Shown: positions 9,050 to 21,849, counted from the stretch's first letter. The stretch: DNA of 64,000 nucleotides from Marinobacter piscis (GCF_007671655.1 NZ_VCGX01000005.1:46115-110114); one strand, 5' to 3'. The notes: generated from the sequence alone by a model not told the origin. A program made the numbers and translations.

Positions 9050-11167
9050 ATGAAAGTTGAAAGAAAAATGCAAATACCAAAAGGTTCGGGGTCGAGACTA
9101 ACGATGTTCAGAAAACTCAATGTATATTTAAGCGTGACTGCTTTTGCGTTGTTCTCCAGCCTGGCCAGCGCTGTCACACTGGAAGATGTTTCCTTCTCTT
9201 CGTTGCCGGGTGAGCGCCTGGAAGTAACGCTTGAGTTTGATGATCAGCCACCCGAGCCTTCGGGGTACACCATCGAGCGGCCGGCGCGGATTGCGGTTGA
9301 TCTGGCAGACACCACCAGTGGGCTTGATGCCCGCAGTATTCCCCTGGGGTCGGGCAACGCGCAAAGCATGACCGTTGTTGAAACAAAGGATCGCACCCGC
9401 CTGATCTTCAACCTTGTTGAGCTTGCGCCATACGACACCGTTCGTAAGAACAATTCCCTGGTTATGACCATTGGCGCCGAGTCTGGGACAGATGCAGATG
9501 TAGCCCGCCCCACGGGCACCACCAGAGCTCCGCAACCGGCGGCAGCACCGGATACACTGGCCGGGGTGGACTTTCGCCGTGGTAAAGATGGCGAAGGCCG
9601 GGTGATTGTTGATCTGGGAAGCCCGCAGACTCCTGTGGATCTGTCTGAGCTGGGTGGCAAAATTCGCCTTACAATGGACGGCGTCGCAGTGCCGGCAGAC
9701 CTGCGCCGTCGCCTGGACGTAACCGACTTTGCAACTCCGGTTACCCGCATCGACACCTTTGTGGAAGACGGAAATGCCGTGGTGGAAATTCGTCCGGAGG
9801 GGCATTACGACTACATAGCCTATCAGTCCGGCAGTGAGTTTACCGTCAGTGTTGAACAGCTGAGCGAGGAAGAGGCAGAAACCCGTCGTGAGGAGAAATT
9901 CCCGTATACCGGCGATAAGCTCTCCCTGAACTTTCAGGACATTGAAGTACGTTCGGTATTGCAGCTGATTGCCGATTTTACCGGCCTAAACCTGGTGGCT
10001 AGTGATACTGTGGGTGGCAGTATCACGTTGCGTTTGCAGAACGTGCCCTGGGATCAGGCCCTGGATCTTATCCTGAAAACCAAAGGGCTGGATAAGCGCC
10101 AGATTGGTAATGTTCTGCTGGTGGCGCCGGCCGATGAAATTGCCGCCCGTGAAAAGCTTGAGCTGGAAACCAGCAAGCAGATTGCCGAGCTGGCACCGGT
10201 TCGTCTGGACATCATTCAGGTAAATTACGCCAAGGCTGCCGATGTGGTCACACTGATCGAGGCGGACAAGGAGCTGATCACGGACCGTGGGTTTGTGTCT
10301 TCAGATGTGCGTACGAACACGATCAGTGTCCGGGAAACCTCTGCCAAGCTTGAGGAAATCCGTCGCCTTGTATCCACCTGGGATGTGCCCGTGCGTCAGG
10401 TGTCTATTGAAGCCCGCATTGTGCGTGCCCAGACCAACGTAGCGGAAAATCTGGGGGTTCGCTGGGGTGGCGCAGCCTACGATGTGAGTGGCGATAATGT
10501 GTTTTCTATCGGCGGTTCCCAGAGTGCATCTGAGAGTGCCCGGGATGCGGCTACCGGCGGCTCGGGTGATATTTCCTTCTCCGACTCCATGGCTGTGGAT
10601 CTTGGTGTAACCGGTGAAGGGGCATCGTCCTTTGCACTGGGCTGGGGCGGTAGTGATTTTCTGGTGGATCTGGAGTTGTCGGCCCTTGAAACCGACGGCC
10701 AGGCAGAAGTGGTCTCCCAGCCGCGGGTGGTGACGGCTGACCGACAAACAGCGTCGATCAAGTCAGGTGAAGAGATTCCTTATCAGGAAGCGTCGTCCAG
10801 TGGCGCAACATCGGTTTCGTTCAAAGAAGCTGTGTTGTCACTGGAGGTGACTCCGCAGATTACTCCGGATGACAACATCATTATGGATTTGATGGTAAAC
10901 CAGGATTCCCGGGGTGAGGTTACCGCAGGTATCCCCTCTATCAATACCAATGAGGTAACAACCCAGGTGCTGGTAGGCAATGGTGAAACGGTTGTTCTGG
11001 GTGGTATCTTCCAGTCAGAGGTTGCGACACAAACCACCAAGACTCCGTTCCTTGGAGATATTCCTTACCTTGGGCGTCTGTTCAAGCGCACGGAGAATAT
11101 TAATGAACGCAGTGAGCTTCTGATCTTCATTACACCCAAGATCATCAAGAATGACCTGATCCGCTAA
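9050..11167 (+). CDS. pilQ: Type IV pilus secretin PilQ
   Basis: Outer-membrane secretin for pilus extrusion, 705 residues. A signal peptide ends near SLASA; the ATG at 9050 has an AAGGAG site, while the ATG at 9104 would give a shorter, more typical leader. Two AMIN domains (about 42-145 and 170-275) bind peptidoglycan. The N0/STN domain begins KLSLNFQDIEVRSVLQLIADF and N1 begins LDIIQVNYAKA. The secretin core ends with VLGGIFQSEV and the typical FLGDIPYLGRLFK. It is the last gene of pilMNOPQ and is followed by a terminator. Confidence 0.96.
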   Translation: MKVERKMQIPKGSGSRLTMFRKLNVYLSVTAFALFSSLASAVTLEDVSFSSLPGERLEVTLEFDDQPPEPSGYTIERPARIAVDLADTTSGLDARSIPLGSGNAQSMTVVETKDRTRLIFNLVELAPYDTVRKNNSLVMTIGAESGTDADVARPTGTTRAPQPAAAPDTLAGVDFRRGKDGEGRVIVDLGSPQTPVDLSELGGKIRLTMDGVAVPADLRRRLDVTDFATPVTRIDTFVEDGNAVVEIRPEGHYDYIAYQSGSEFTVSVEQLSEEEAETRREEKFPYTGDKLSLNFQDIEVRSVLQLIADFTGLNLVASDTVGGSITLRLQNVPWDQALDLILKTKGLDKRQIGNVLLVAPADEIAAREKLELETSKQIAELAPVRLDIIQVNYAKAADVVTLIEADKELITDRGFVSSDVRTNTISVRETSAKLEEIRRLVSTWDVPVRQVSIEARIVRAQTNVAENLGVRWGGAAYDVSGDNVFSIGGSQSASESARDAATGGSGDISFSDSMAVDLGVTGEGASSFALGWGGSDFLVDLELSALETDGQAEVVSQPRVVTADRQTASIKSGEEIPYQEASSSGATSVSFKEAVLSLEVTPQITPDDNIIMDLMVNQDSRGEVTAGIPSINTNEVTTQVLVGNGETVVLGGIFQSEVATQTTKTPFLGDIPYLGRLFKRTENINERSELLIFITPKIIKNDLIR

Positions 11168-11182
11168 TCTGGAATCCGGCAG

Positions 11183-11216
11183 AAAAACCGCCATCTGAAA
11201 AGCTGGCGGTTTTTTT
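11183..11216 (+). terminator. Intrinsic terminator of pilMNOPQ
   Basis: The stem ACCGCCA / TGGCGGT, with an A-run before it and seven T after it, lies about 20 bases past the pilQ stop. Confidence 0.9.
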
Positions 11217-11256
11217 GTGATATTCTCATTCGCCTGAACATTATTGAGCGGAAGTT

Positions 11257-11823
11257 ATGTCTTTGCCGAAACGCATAGTCCTGGTTGGCCCCATGGGCGC
11301 AGGTAAAAGTACGATTGGCCGGTTACTTGCCCGGGAACTCGGGTACAGGTTTCTGGATTCAGACCGGATTATAGAAGAGCGCTGCGGGGCCAATATTCCC
11401 TGGATATTCGATGTGGAGGGGGAGGAGGGCTTCCGCAAACGCGAGACGGCTATGCTGGCGGAATTGTCGACAGAGCCGGAAACGGTTCTGGCTACCGGTG
11501 GCGGGGCGGTCATGCGCGATGAAAATTACCCGTTGTTGAAAAAGGACTCGGTGGTGGTGTATCTGAGAACCTCCATCGAGCAACAGATAGAGCGCACCCG
11601 CAAAGACCGCAACCGGCCTTTGCTGCAGAACGATGACCCGGAAGGTGTTCTGCGCAGGCTGTTTGCCCTGCGAGACCCTTTGTACACCAGCCTTGCCGAT
11701 ATCATTATGTACACAGACCGCAAAAGCCCCCGGCTAGTGGTTCGCCAGGTGATTAACCGTATCAACCCTAAAACGCCCCGGCAGCAGAGACAGGTCAGAA
11801 AAGAGGGACGCAACCATGTATAA
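11257..11823 (+). CDS. aroK: Shikimate kinase I
   Basis: Phosphorylates shikimate at the 3-OH in chorismate synthesis, 188 residues. Walker A is GPMGAGKST (residues 11-19). The shikimate-binding LDSD, the R in RKRE and the GGGAV loop are present, as is the lid region [11 protein letters not shown]. The C-terminus has a basic tail (about 170-188) beyond the usual end. Its last 8 bases overlap aroB, so the pair is co-transcribed, as is typical for aroKB. Confidence 0.96.
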   Translation: MSLPKRIVLVGPMGAGKSTIGRLLARELGYRFLDSDRIIEERCGANIPWIFDVEGEEGFRKRETAMLAELSTEPETVLATGGGAVMRDENYPLLKKDSVVVYLRTSIEQQIERTRKDRNRPLLQNDDPEGVLRRLFALRDPLYTSLADIIMYTDRKSPRLVVRQVINRINPKTPRQQRQVRKEGRNHV

Positions 11824-12913
11824 ACTGCTTCACGAACTACCGGTCGATCTGGGGGATCGTAGCTATCCGATCCTGATCGGTGAAGGGGTACTGGGGGAGC
11901 TTGATCTTTCCGGGTACGTGGATGGCTCCCAGGTAATGATTGTGACCAATAACCGGGTCGGCCCCTTGTATCTGGAGCAGGCCAAAGCCTGCTTCCCTGG
12001 CAAAACTGTGGATACCGTGGTGTTGCCCGATGGCGAAAAACATAAAGACTGGCAGACCCTGAATCTGATATTCGATGCCCTTCTGGAAAAGCGGCACACC
12101 CGAAAAACCACCCTGGTGGCTCTGGGCGGTGGCGTCGTGGGGGATATGACAGGCTTTGCCGCCGCCTCGTACCAGCGTGGGGTGCCGTTTATACAAATCC
12201 CGACCACTTTGCTGTCCCAGGTGGATTCATCAGTGGGTGGCAAAACCGGGATTAACCACCCGCTGGGCAAAAACATGATTGGTGCGTTTCATCAGCCTGA
12301 AGTGGTGCTGATTGATACAGACACACTCAAAACCCTGCCCCCCAGAGAAGTTTCGGCGGGCCTTGCGGAAGTTATCAAATACGGGCTGATTCGCGACGCC
12401 GACTTTCTTGACTGGCTGGAGTTGCTGATTGATCCCCTGGTGGGCGGTGACAGTGTGGCGCTGGCTGAGGCTATATACCGTTCCTGTGGGTGTAAGGCTG
12501 ATGTGGTTGCGCAGGATGAGCGCGAAGCCGGGCTCCGGGCTACTCTGAACCTGGGTCATACCTTTGGCCATGCCATTGAAACCTTTGCAGGGTATGGCAA
12601 CTGGCTGCACGGGGAGGCCGTAGGTACCGGGATGATCATGGCGGCCGATCTGTCCGCCCGCGAGGGGGCGATCAGCCGGGCCGACTTTGAACGCATAGTG
12701 CAGATTATCAACAGAGCGAACCTGCCATCACTGCCACCGGCGAGCATGACGCCGGAAAACTTTATGAACCTGATGGCGGTGGACAAGAAAAATATTGATG
12801 GCCGGTTAAGGCTGGTGTTGCTCAGGGCCGTTGGCGATGCGGTAGTGACGTCTGATGCAGCACCGGAAAACCTTGCGGCAACGCTAGAGACATTTTGTAA
12901 TCAGCAGCGCTGA
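11816..12913 (+). CDS. aroB: 3-dehydroquinate synthase
   Basis: Second step of the shikimate pathway: NAD-dependent cyclisation of DAHP to dehydroquinate. 365 residues, normal length. NAD-binding [19 protein letters not shown] and the substrate and metal site residues in [19 protein letters not shown] and [12 protein letters not shown] are all present. It overlaps aroK and is followed after 35 bases by the damX-like gene, a common arrangement in gammaproteobacteria. Confidence 0.97.
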   Translation: MYKLLHELPVDLGDRSYPILIGEGVLGELDLSGYVDGSQVMIVTNNRVGPLYLEQAKACFPGKTVDTVVLPDGEKHKDWQTLNLIFDALLEKRHTRKTTLVALGGGVVGDMTGFAAASYQRGVPFIQIPTTLLSQVDSSVGGKTGINHPLGKNMIGAFHQPEVVLIDTDTLKTLPPREVSAGLAEVIKYGLIRDADFLDWLELLIDPLVGGDSVALAEAIYRSCGCKADVVAQDEREAGLRATLNLGHTFGHAIETFAGYGNWLHGEAVGTGMIMAADLSAREGAISRADFERIVQIINRANLPSLPPASMTPENFMNLMAVDKKNIDGRLRLVLLRAVGDAVVTSDAAPENLAATLETFCNQQR

Positions 12914-12948
12914 GAAATAGCGGTCATTTTGAACAGTAGGTGTCTTTT

Positions 12949-14403
<1,455 letters not shown>

Positions 14404-14502
14404 CGCCTCTAAGGGAAAGCCGGCCTTTTTTATTGCCGCAAACGGGGTATCATAAGTTCCGTTCCATTAAGACCATCTGAAAGAGACTATTCTGGAATTC
14501 CT

Positions 14503-15567
14503 ATGACCGAGCTGAAGAATGACCGCTTCCTGCGCGCTCTGGCGCGTCAGCCAGTTGATCGTACACCGGTATGGATGATGCGCCAGGCCGGCCGTTATCT
14601 GCCCGAATATCGTGCTACCCGGGAAAAAGCGGGTGATTTCCTCAGCTTGTGCCGAAACACGCCGCTGGCGTGTGAAGTAACACTGCAGCCGCTTGAGCGT
14701 TTCCCTCTGGATGCGGCCATCCTGTTCTCGGATATTCTGACCATTCCCGATGCTCTGGGGCTGGGGCTTTACTTTGAAACCGGTGAAGGCCCTAAATTCA
14801 AAAACACGATTCGTTCCGCAGCAGACGTGGATGCATTGCCGAACATCAAGGCAGACGTCGACCTCGACTATGTCATGAACGCTGTCTCCACTATTCGCAG
14901 CGCGCTCAATGGCAGTGTGCCACTGATTGGTTTTTCCGGCAGCCCATGGACGCTGGCAACCTATATGGTGGAAGGCGGTTCCTCAAAGGACTTCCGCGAA
15001 GCCAAGAAGCTGGCGTACGGTCAGCCGGACGTAATGCACCGGTTGCTGGATCACCTGGCGGATGCCGTGATTGATTACCTGAACAGCCAGATCAAAGCGG
15101 GCGCCCAGGTGGTGCAGATCTTTGATACCTGGGGTGGAATACTCAGTGGCTGGGCCTATGAAGCCTTCTCCCTGCAGTACATGCGCAAGATTGTGAACGG
15201 CCTGATCCGCGAAGCCGACGGTCGCCACGTGCCGGTGATTCTGTTTACCAAAAACGGCGGTCAGTGGCTGGAATCCATGGCAGATACGGGCGCAGACGCT
15301 GTGGGTCTGGACTGGACCACAGATATTGGCGATGCGCGGGCGCGTGTAGGCGATCGCGTAGCCTTGCAGGGCAACCTGGACCCCACCATGCTGTATGCGC
15401 CTAAAGAACGGATTCGTGAAGAGGTAGGAGATATCCTGCGTCGTTACGGTTCAGGCCCGGGTCATATCTTCAACCTTGGTCATGGTATTACTCCGGAAGT
15501 GGATCCGGAGCATGCGAAAGCATTCATTGAAGCGGTTGTTGAGCTGAGCCCGGAATACCACCGCTGA
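14503..15567 (+). CDS. hemE: Uroporphyrinogen decarboxylase
   Basis: Converts uroporphyrinogen III to coproporphyrinogen III in haem synthesis; 354 residues, full length. The N-terminal signature [16 protein letters not shown], the catalytic Asp in [14 protein letters not shown] and the second signature [16 protein letters not shown] are present, as is [13 protein letters not shown] near the end. No gltBD lies between it and the damX-like gene, unlike P. aeruginosa as I recall it. Confidence 0.97.
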   Translation: MTELKNDRFLRALARQPVDRTPVWMMRQAGRYLPEYRATREKAGDFLSLCRNTPLACEVTLQPLERFPLDAAILFSDILTIPDALGLGLYFETGEGPKFKNTIRSAADVDALPNIKADVDLDYVMNAVSTIRSALNGSVPLIGFSGSPWTLATYMVEGGSSKDFREAKKLAYGQPDVMHRLLDHLADAVIDYLNSQIKAGAQVVQIFDTWGGILSGWAYEAFSLQYMRKIVNGLIREADGRHVPVILFTKNGGQWLESMADTGADAVGLDWTTDIGDARARVGDRVALQGNLDPTMLYAPKERIREEVGDILRRYGSGPGHIFNLGHGITPEVDPEHAKAFIEAVVELSPEYHR

Positions 15568-15614
15568 TTCAGCGGAGAGCTATTGCAGCCCTGGTCAGAG
15601 TTCTTCCAGGGCTG
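15561..15614. terminator. Two inverted repeats in the hemE/radA convergent junction
   Basis: CCGCTGA with TCAGCGG (15561-15575) covers the hemE stop. CAGCCCTGG (15586-15594) pairs perfectly with CCAGGGCTG (15606-15614) and covers the radA stop. Neither has a T-run, so these may be 3'-end stabilising hairpins or factor-dependent terminators and not classical intrinsic ones. Confidence 0.5.
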
Positions 15615-16971
15615 TGAGGGCCTCGCTGAGTTTGGTGACCGGAATCACCTTCATGCCGTCAATCGGCTTGCGTGGGGCGTTGGATTTCGGCACCAGGGCA
15701 CGGGTAAAGCCATGCTTTGCCGCCTCGTAAATCCGTTCCTGGCCGCTGGGCACAGGGCGGATCTCTCCTGATAGTCCCACCTCGCCAAAGATCACAAGGT
15801 CCTGGGGCAGGGCACGATCACGAAACGACGACACAATGGCCGCCAGAAGCGCCATGTCTGCACTGGTTTCGTTTACTTTCACGCCGCCAACGACGTTCAC
15901 AAACACATCCTGATCCGATACGTGCAGCCCTCCGTGACGGTGCAGTACCGCCAGGAGCATGGCCACCCGGTTCTGATCCAGGCCAACAGCCACGCGCCGG
16001 GGATAGCCGCCCTGGGCCATGTCGACCAGCGCCTGAATTTCCACCAGCATGGGTCTGGTGCCTTCCCAGACCACCATCACCACACTGCCCGGTGCTGCGT
16101 CTTCACCACGGTTCAGGAAGATGGCGCTGGGGTTCTTTACTTCCTTCAGGCCCTGCTCGAGCATGGCAAATACGCCCAGCTCGTTTACAGCACCAAAGCG
16201 GTTCTTGATGCCCCGAAGGGTGCGGTAACGGCTGTCGCTGGAGCCTTCCAGCAGAATGGAGCAATCAATCATATGCTCCAGAACCTTGGGGCCGGCCAGG
16301 CTGCCATCCTTGGTGACGTGGCCCACCAGAAACAGGATGATGCCAGTCTGCTTGGCAAAGCGGGTGAGAAAGGCTGCGCTTTCACGCACCTGTGACACAG
16401 AGCCGGGAGCCGACTCTATATCGGCCACGTGCATGACCTGAATACTATCCACCACCAGAATCCGTGGCTTTTCTGTTTCAGCGACCTGCATGACCCGCTC
16501 AACGCTGGTCTCGGACAGCATTTTGAGATCGCTGGTAGGCAGGCCCAGGCGCTTGGCGCGCATGGCAACCTGTTGCAGGGATTCTTCACCGGTCACATAG
16601 AGCGCCGGAACGCTGCCGGCCAGGTGACATACAGCCTGGAGCAGCAGGGTACTTTTACCAGCACCTGGTTGCCCGCCCATAAGCACGGCGGAGCCTTCCA
16701 CCAGTCCGCCTCCCAGCACCCGGTCAAACTCCTGCATGCCGGTGCTGATGCGCTCCTGTTCAGCAAGGCTGACGGCATCAAGGCTCTGCACGCTGGAGAG
16801 GCTGCCGGCAAAGCCTTCAAAGCGAACGCCCCGGGCGCCTTTGGCGTTACTGCTGACGCCCCGGACTTCGGTAACGGTGTTCCAGGCCTGGCAGGCCGTG
16901 CACTGGCCCTGCCACTTGGAATAGTCTGCACCGCATTCGGTGCAGACGTAGGAGGTTTTAGCTTTTGCCAT
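15595..16971 (-). CDS. radA: DNA repair protein RadA
   Basis: RecA-related branch migration ATPase for recombination intermediates, 458 residues. The N-terminal zinc finger is C10, C13, C24 and C27. Walker A is GQPGAGKST near residue 100, followed by VLVVDSIQVMH-type Walker B sequence. The RadA-specific KNRFG motif is in GIKNRFGAVNELG. The C-terminal Lon-protease-like domain contains FGEVGLSGEIRPV. Its start overlaps the ettA stop (TGATG), so the two are probably one transcript. Confidence 0.97.
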   Translation of the reverse strand: MAKAKTSYVCTECGADYSKWQGQCTACQAWNTVTEVRGVSSNAKGARGVRFEGFAGSLSSVQSLDAVSLAEQERISTGMQEFDRVLGGGLVEGSAVLMGGQPGAGKSTLLLQAVCHLAGSVPALYVTGEESLQQVAMRAKRLGLPTSDLKMLSETSVERVMQVAETEKPRILVVDSIQVMHVADIESAPGSVSQVRESAAFLTRFAKQTGIILFLVGHVTKDGSLAGPKVLEHMIDCSILLEGSSDSRYRTLRGIKNRFGAVNELGVFAMLEQGLKEVKNPSAIFLNRGEDAAPGSVVMVVWEGTRPMLVEIQALVDMAQGGYPRRVAVGLDQNRVAMLLAVLHRHGGLHVSDQDVFVNVVGGVKVNETSADMALLAAIVSSFRDRALPQDLVIFGEVGLSGEIRPVPSGQERIYEAAKHGFTRALVPKSNAPRKPIDGMKVIPVTKLSEALTALEEL

Positions 16972-18632
16972 CAGGCCAGCTTCTTGTACTTCATGCGCTG
17001 GGGCTGCATGGCAGAATCCCCTTTGCGCTTCTTGTAGTCGGCGTCGTACTCGGTGAAGTTGCCTTCAAAGTAAATCACCTCGCCGTCATCCTCAAAGGCC
17101 AGGATGTGGGTGGCCACCCGGTCGAGGAACCAGCGGTCGTGAGAGATGACCAGCGCCGAGCCCGGGAAATTCAGCAGGGCCTCTTCCAGAGCCCGCAGGG
17201 TTTCCACGTCAAGGTCGTTGGTGGGTTCGTCCAGCAGCAGCACGTTGCCGCCCTGTTTCAGCAGTTTGGCCAGGTGCAGGCGGTTACGCTCACCACCGGA
17301 CAGGTCACCGACCCGCTTTTGCTGGTCGCTGCCCTTGAAGTTGAAGCGGCCCACGTATGCCCGCGACGGGGTTTCGTAGTTGCCCACTTTGATGATGTCG
17401 TTTCCGTCGGACAGTTCTTCCCAGACGGTGTTGCCATCATTCAGATCGCGCATCTGGTCCACATAGGCCAGGTCGACAGTCTCGCCAATGGTAATGTCGC
17501 CAGAATCCGGTTTGTCGTACCCGGCAATCAGTTTGAAGAGGGTGGACTTGCCCGCACCGTTACCCCCGATAATGCCCACAATGGCGCCGGGAGGTACGCT
17601 GAAGGAGACGTCTTCATAAAGCAGGCGATCACCAAACGATTTACTGATGTTCTCTACTTCAATCACCTTGTTGCCCAAGCGGGGGCCGGGTGGAATGTAC
17701 AGCTCGTTGGTCTCGTTGCGCTTCTGGAACTCCTGGGAGTTCATCTCCTCAAAGCGGGCAAGACGGGCCTTGCTTTTGGACTGGCGGCCCTTGGCATTGG
17801 AGCGCACCCATTCCAGTTCTTCTTTAATGGCCTTCTGGTGAGAAGCTTCCTGCTTGGCTTCCATCTCCAAGCGCTTTTCCTTGTTTTCCAGCCACTGGCT
17901 GTAGTTGCCTTCAAATGGAATGCCCTGACCACGGTCCAGTTCCAGAATCCAGCCGGCTACGTTGTCCAGGAAGTAGCGGTCGTGGGTGATGGCAACCACG
18001 GTACCGTCGTAATCATGGAGGAAGCGCTCCAGCCAGGCGACGGATTCCGCATCCAGGTGGTTTGTAGGCTCGTCCAGAAGCAGCATGTCCGGGCCGGAGA
18101 GCAGCAGACGGCACAGGGCCACACGGCGGCGCTCACCGCCGGACAGAACGTTTACTTTCTGGTCCCAGGGCGGAAGGCGCAGAGCATCTGCGGCTACTTC
18201 CATTTTGCGCTCGATGTCGTGGCCATCGGTGGCTTGTACGATGGCTTCCAGCTCGCCCTGTTTTTTCGCCAGTTCGTCAAAATCAGCATCCGGTTCTGCA
18301 TAGGCTGCATAAACCTGGTCCAGTTCGGCCAGTGCGTTGTGAACGTGGGCCACGGCTTCATCAACGATTTCCTTAACGGTTTTGTCTTCGTCAAGCTCCG
18401 GCTCCTGGGGCAGGTAGCCGATATTGATGCCGGGCTGTGGCCGCGCTTCGCCTATGTAATCCTGGTCGACGCCGGCCATAATACGCAGCAGCGTAGACTT
18501 ACCGGCACCGTTGAGGCCGAGTACACCGATTTTGGCGCCCGGGAAAAAGCTCAGGGAAATATCCTTGAGGATCTCGCGCTTGGGTGGAACCACCTTGCCC
18601 ACGCGATTCATGGTGTATACGTACTGAGCCAT
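16971..18632 (-). CDS. ettA: Energy-dependent translational throttle protein EttA (ABC-F)
   Basis: ABC-F ATPase that binds the ribosomal E site and gates the first elongation step according to ATP/ADP level; soluble, no membrane segments. 553 residues with two nucleotide domains: Walker A GLNGAGKST near residue 39 and GGNGAGKST near 354, signature LSGGERRRVALC and LSGGERNRLHLA. The interdomain linker with charged helices and the arm insertion in domain 1 are present. The N-terminus AQYVYTMNRVGKVVPPKRE is the EttA type and distinguishes it from Uup and YheS. Confidence 0.96.
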   Translation of the reverse strand: MAQYVYTMNRVGKVVPPKREILKDISLSFFPGAKIGVLGLNGAGKSTLLRIMAGVDQDYIGEARPQPGINIGYLPQEPELDEDKTVKEIVDEAVAHVHNALAELDQVYAAYAEPDADFDELAKKQGELEAIVQATDGHDIERKMEVAADALRLPPWDQKVNVLSGGERRRVALCRLLLSGPDMLLLDEPTNHLDAESVAWLERFLHDYDGTVVAITHDRYFLDNVAGWILELDRGQGIPFEGNYSQWLENKEKRLEMEAKQEASHQKAIKEELEWVRSNAKGRQSKSKARLARFEEMNSQEFQKRNETNELYIPPGPRLGNKVIEVENISKSFGDRLLYEDVSFSVPPGAIVGIIGGNGAGKSTLFKLIAGYDKPDSGDITIGETVDLAYVDQMRDLNDGNTVWEELSDGNDIIKVGNYETPSRAYVGRFNFKGSDQQKRVGDLSGGERNRLHLAKLLKQGGNVLLLDEPTNDLDVETLRALEEALLNFPGSALVISHDRWFLDRVATHILAFEDDGEVIYFEGNFTEYDADYKKRKGDSAMQPQRMKYKKLA

Positions 18633-18867
18633 AAAGGCGTTGTCCTCTTTGAAAACGAGATTTTAATAGGTTTGTAAGGTATCTAAACCCGGAAACTATA
18701 GCAATTTAGGCTAGGCCTGCGATATGGGTATGGCGGTATGTGCGCACTGTATAAAGGATGATTTCCAACCCGGTAATGGGCTAGAATAGGCGGCCAAATT
18801 TTACGTGATCCCGGAAGGCAGTTCTGCGAACTCTCCGGGCCAGTCAAGCACACAGGGGCAGCCACTG

Positions 18868-20121
18868 ATGTTTAATCGTGATATGAAGATCGCCGGTTTC
18901 GACGACGAACTCTGGAACGCTATGCAGGCGGAAAGCAAACGCCAGGAAGCTCATATTGAGCTGATTGCATCAGAGAACTACACCAGCCCGAGGGTGATGG
19001 AAGCCCAGGGCAGCGACCTGACGAACAAGTATGCCGAGGGGTATCCCGGCAAGCGTTACTACGGTGGCTGTGAGTTTGTCGATATTGCCGAGCAGCTGGC
19101 GATTGACCGCGCCAAAGAACTGTTTGGTGCGGCGTACGCTAACGTACAGCCACACTCCGGCTCCCAGGCTAACTCAGCGGTTTTCATGGCGCTGGCCAAC
19201 CCTGGCGATACCGTGCTGGGAATGAGCCTGGCTCACGGTGGTCACCTGACCCACGGGGCAGGCGTAAACTTCTCCGGCAAGATCTATAACGCGGTGCAGT
19301 ATGGTATTGATACAGACACCGGTCTGATTGATTACGAAGAGCTGGAAGCCCTGGCGGTTGAGCACAAGCCCAAAATTATTATTGCCGGTTTCTCGGCATA
19401 CTCTCAGGAGCTGGACTTTGCCCGCTTCCGGGAAATTGCAGACAAAGTGGGCGCCTACCTGTTTGTGGATATGGCGCACGTGGCCGGTCTGGTGGCGGCA
19501 GGTGTCTATCCGGACCCTGTGCCCCACGCCCATGTGGTTACCACCACAACCCACAAGACATTGCGCGGCCCCCGTGGCGGCCTGATTCTGGCCTGTGACG
19601 ATGAGGCTCTGCACAAAAAACTGAACTCTGCGGTCTTCCCGGGTGGACAGGGTGGTCCGCTGATGCACGTGATTGCAGCCAAGGCGATCTGCTTCAAGGA
19701 AGCCATGAGCGAAGAGTTCAAGACCTACCAGAAGCAGGTCCTGAAGAACGCGGAAGCCATGGCGAGCGTATTTGTCGATCGCGGCTATGATGTGGTTTCC
19801 GGCGGCACCAAAAACCACCTGTTCCTGGTCAGCCTTATCAAGCAGGACATTACCGGTAAGGATGCAGATGCGGCTCTGGGCCGTGCCAACATTACTGTGA
19901 ACAAGAACGCGGTCCCCAATGATCCGCGCTCGCCTTTTGTAACCTCAGGCCTGCGCCTGGGGACGCCTGCGGTCACCACCCGTGGTTTCGGTGAGGTTGA
20001 GTGCCGGGAGCTGGCGGGCTGGATTTGTGACATTCTTGACAATCTGGATGACGAGGCGGTTATCAACCAGGTCCGCGAACAGGTTGAAACCCTGTGCGCG
20101 CGGTTCCCGGTCTACGCCTAA
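18868..20121 (+). CDS. glyA: Serine hydroxymethyltransferase
   Basis: PLP enzyme converting serine and tetrahydrofolate to glycine and methylene-THF. From the ATG at 18868 ([16 protein letters not shown]) it has 417 residues, the standard length; the reading frame is open further upstream but that part has no family match. The PLP lysine is K230 in [13 protein letters not shown]. The upstream 235 bp shared with ettA contains a TAGAAT -10-like box near 18783 without a good -35. Confidence 0.97.
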   Translation: MFNRDMKIAGFDDELWNAMQAESKRQEAHIELIASENYTSPRVMEAQGSDLTNKYAEGYPGKRYYGGCEFVDIAEQLAIDRAKELFGAAYANVQPHSGSQANSAVFMALANPGDTVLGMSLAHGGHLTHGAGVNFSGKIYNAVQYGIDTDTGLIDYEELEALAVEHKPKIIIAGFSAYSQELDFARFREIADKVGAYLFVDMAHVAGLVAAGVYPDPVPHAHVVTTTTHKTLRGPRGGLILACDDEALHKKLNSAVFPGGQGGPLMHVIAAKAICFKEAMSEEFKTYQKQVLKNAEAMASVFVDRGYDVVSGGTKNHLFLVSLIKQDITGKDADAALGRANITVNKNAVPNDPRSPFVTSGLRLGTPAVTTRGFGEVECRELAGWICDILDNLDDEAVINQVREQVETLCARFPVYA

Positions 20122-20144
20122 GCATCCTCTCCGGAGTTCGTTGT

Positions 20145-20663
20145 ATGCATTGTCCTTTCTGTGGTGAAGCGGATACCAAGGTTATTGACTCGCGTCTTGT
20201 GGCCGAGGGCGATCAGGTGCGCCGCCGCAGAGAGTGCTTTACCTGCCGGGAGCGTTTTACCACCTTTGAAACGGCCGAGCTGGTGATGCCCCGAGTGGTC
20301 AAGCAGGACGGTACCCGGCAGCCATTCGATGAAGAAAAGCTGCGCTCGGGGCTGATGAAAGCGCTGGAAAAGCGCCCGGTCAGTATCGAGGAAATTGATG
20401 CCGCGCTGAACCGCATCAACTACCGTCTGCGGGCTGCCGGTGAGCGTGAGGTGAAATCGATGCAGCTGGGCGAAGAGGTGATGACCGAGCTGCGTCAGCT
20501 CGACAAGGTCGCCTATGTTCGCTTTGCGTCGGTGTACAGAAGCTTTCAGGACATTAACGAATTCAAGGATGAGATAGAGCGGCTATCGGCCACCAATGGC
20601 GAGGCCGCGGCTGATATGGCGAAAGCGCTGGCGGAAAACCATACATCTGAAGGAAAAAAATGA
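20145..20663 (+). CDS. nrdR: Transcriptional repressor NrdR
   Basis: Zinc/ATP-cone repressor of ribonucleotide reductase genes, 172 residues. It starts at MHCPFCG (20145); the zinc ribbon is C3, C6, C31 and C34, followed by the ATP-cone ([20 protein letters not shown]). The frame is open upstream into glyA, but the family begins at this Met. It is the first gene of the overlapping riboflavin/thiamine series, and nrdR-ribD linkage is common in proteobacteria. Confidence 0.97.
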   Translation: MHCPFCGEADTKVIDSRLVAEGDQVRRRRECFTCRERFTTFETAELVMPRVVKQDGTRQPFDEEKLRSGLMKALEKRPVSIEEIDAALNRINYRLRAAGEREVKSMQLGEEVMTELRQLDKVAYVRFASVYRSFQDINEFKDEIERLSATNGEAAADMAKALAENHTSEGKK

Positions 20664-21775
20664 CCGAATACCGGGAACGGTCCATGATGGCCCGGGCTGT
20701 GCAACTGGCATGGCGGGGCCGTTACTCAACGCACCCCAACCCCAGGGTTGGGTGTGTGATAGCCCGTGGCGACACGATTCTGGGCGAGGGCTGGCATGAG
20801 CGCGCCGGAGAAGCCCACGCAGAAGCCCGGGCGCTGAGTCAGGCCGGGGCAGCAGCGCGGGGCGCAACGGCGTACATCACCCTGGAGCCCTGCAGTCATT
20901 TTGGCCGCACGCCACCGTGCGCGCGGGCCCTGATAGATGCGGGGATCTCACGGGTATTCGCGGCGACCCAGGATCCGAACCCCTCGGTTTCCGGTCGGGG
21001 AGTGGAGATGCTGCGCGAGGCCGGTATACGGGTGAGTGTCGGACTGCTCGCAGATGAGGCCGCACAGTTGAACCCGGGGTTCATGAAACGAATGAACACC
21101 GGGCGCCCCTGGGTACGGCTGAAAATGGCCGCCAGTCTTGATGGTCGTACGGCCATGGCCTCGGGGGAAAGTCAGTGGATTACCGGTGATGAAGCCCGTC
21201 GTGATGTGCAGCGGTTAAGAGCGGTTAGCGATGCCATTCTTACAGGCGTAGGTACCGTGCTTGCGGATAACCCGTCACTCACCGTACGCCGCGAAGAGCT
21301 TGGCGATATCGGCAGAGCCACAGAGCCCTCACGGCAACCGTTACGGGTGATTGCCGACAGAGACGCCAGAACACCGCCGGCTGCCACTATTCTGCGTGGC
21401 GGCAAGGTTCATGTGTTCTGCGCCTCGTCCACCATCGACACTGCACCGGCACAGGATCTTGCTGCGCTGGGGATCCGCCTCAAAGGTGTTGCCTGGAAGG
21501 ATAACGGTGTGGATGTGGCCGAGCTTCTGGATTCGCTGGGCGCGCTCGGGATTAATGAACTGCTGGTAGAGGCCGGGCCGACACTGGCTGGCACATTTAT
21601 CAGTGAGAACCTGGTGGATGAGCTCTGGCTGTATCAGGCCCCGGTTTTTCTGGGCAGTACGGGCCGGCCAACGGCGCATCTTCCGCTTGAAACCATGGCC
21701 GAAAAAGTCGAGTGGACGGTAAAGGATCGGCGACAGGTGGGTGAGGATCAGCGATTAATCCTTGTCCGCCGCTAG
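20660..21775 (+). CDS. ribD: Bifunctional pyrimidine deaminase/reductase RibD
   Basis: Catalyses two consecutive riboflavin steps. The N-terminal deaminase domain has HAEARAL and the zinc ligands in [16 protein letters not shown]. The C-terminal NADPH reductase starts [17 protein letters not shown] and ends with [14 protein letters not shown]. 371 residues, complete. The ATG overlaps the nrdR stop (ATGA) behind AAGGA. Only 74 bases separate it from ribBX; there is no riboflavin synthase gene between them. Confidence 0.96.
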   Translation: MTEYRERSMMARAVQLAWRGRYSTHPNPRVGCVIARGDTILGEGWHERAGEAHAEARALSQAGAAARGATAYITLEPCSHFGRTPPCARALIDAGISRVFAATQDPNPSVSGRGVEMLREAGIRVSVGLLADEAAQLNPGFMKRMNTGRPWVRLKMAASLDGRTAMASGESQWITGDEARRDVQRLRAVSDAILTGVGTVLADNPSLTVRREELGDIGRATEPSRQPLRVIADRDARTPPAATILRGGKVHVFCASSTIDTAPAQDLAALGIRLKGVAWKDNGVDVAELLDSLGALGINELLVEAGPTLAGTFISENLVDELWLYQAPVFLGSTGRPTAHLPLETMAEKVEWTVKDRRQVGEDQRLILVRR

Positions 21776-21849
21776 GTGTTTAAATTCATGGTGTGCTACT
21801 GAGCTTTTGTCTGAAGAGCAAAGGGCGCATTGCAAGGGTGCAAAACGGT

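Noticed and set aside
16965..18677. 570-codon open frame antisense to ettA
   Set aside because: It is the codon-bias shadow of ettA, which has all ABC-F motifs. The antisense product is low-complexity hydrophobic sequence without a recognisable domain.
21776..21849. Possible FMN riboswitch before ribBX
   Set aside because: The gap is only 74 bases, too short for the RFN element, and its conserved boxes are not visible.
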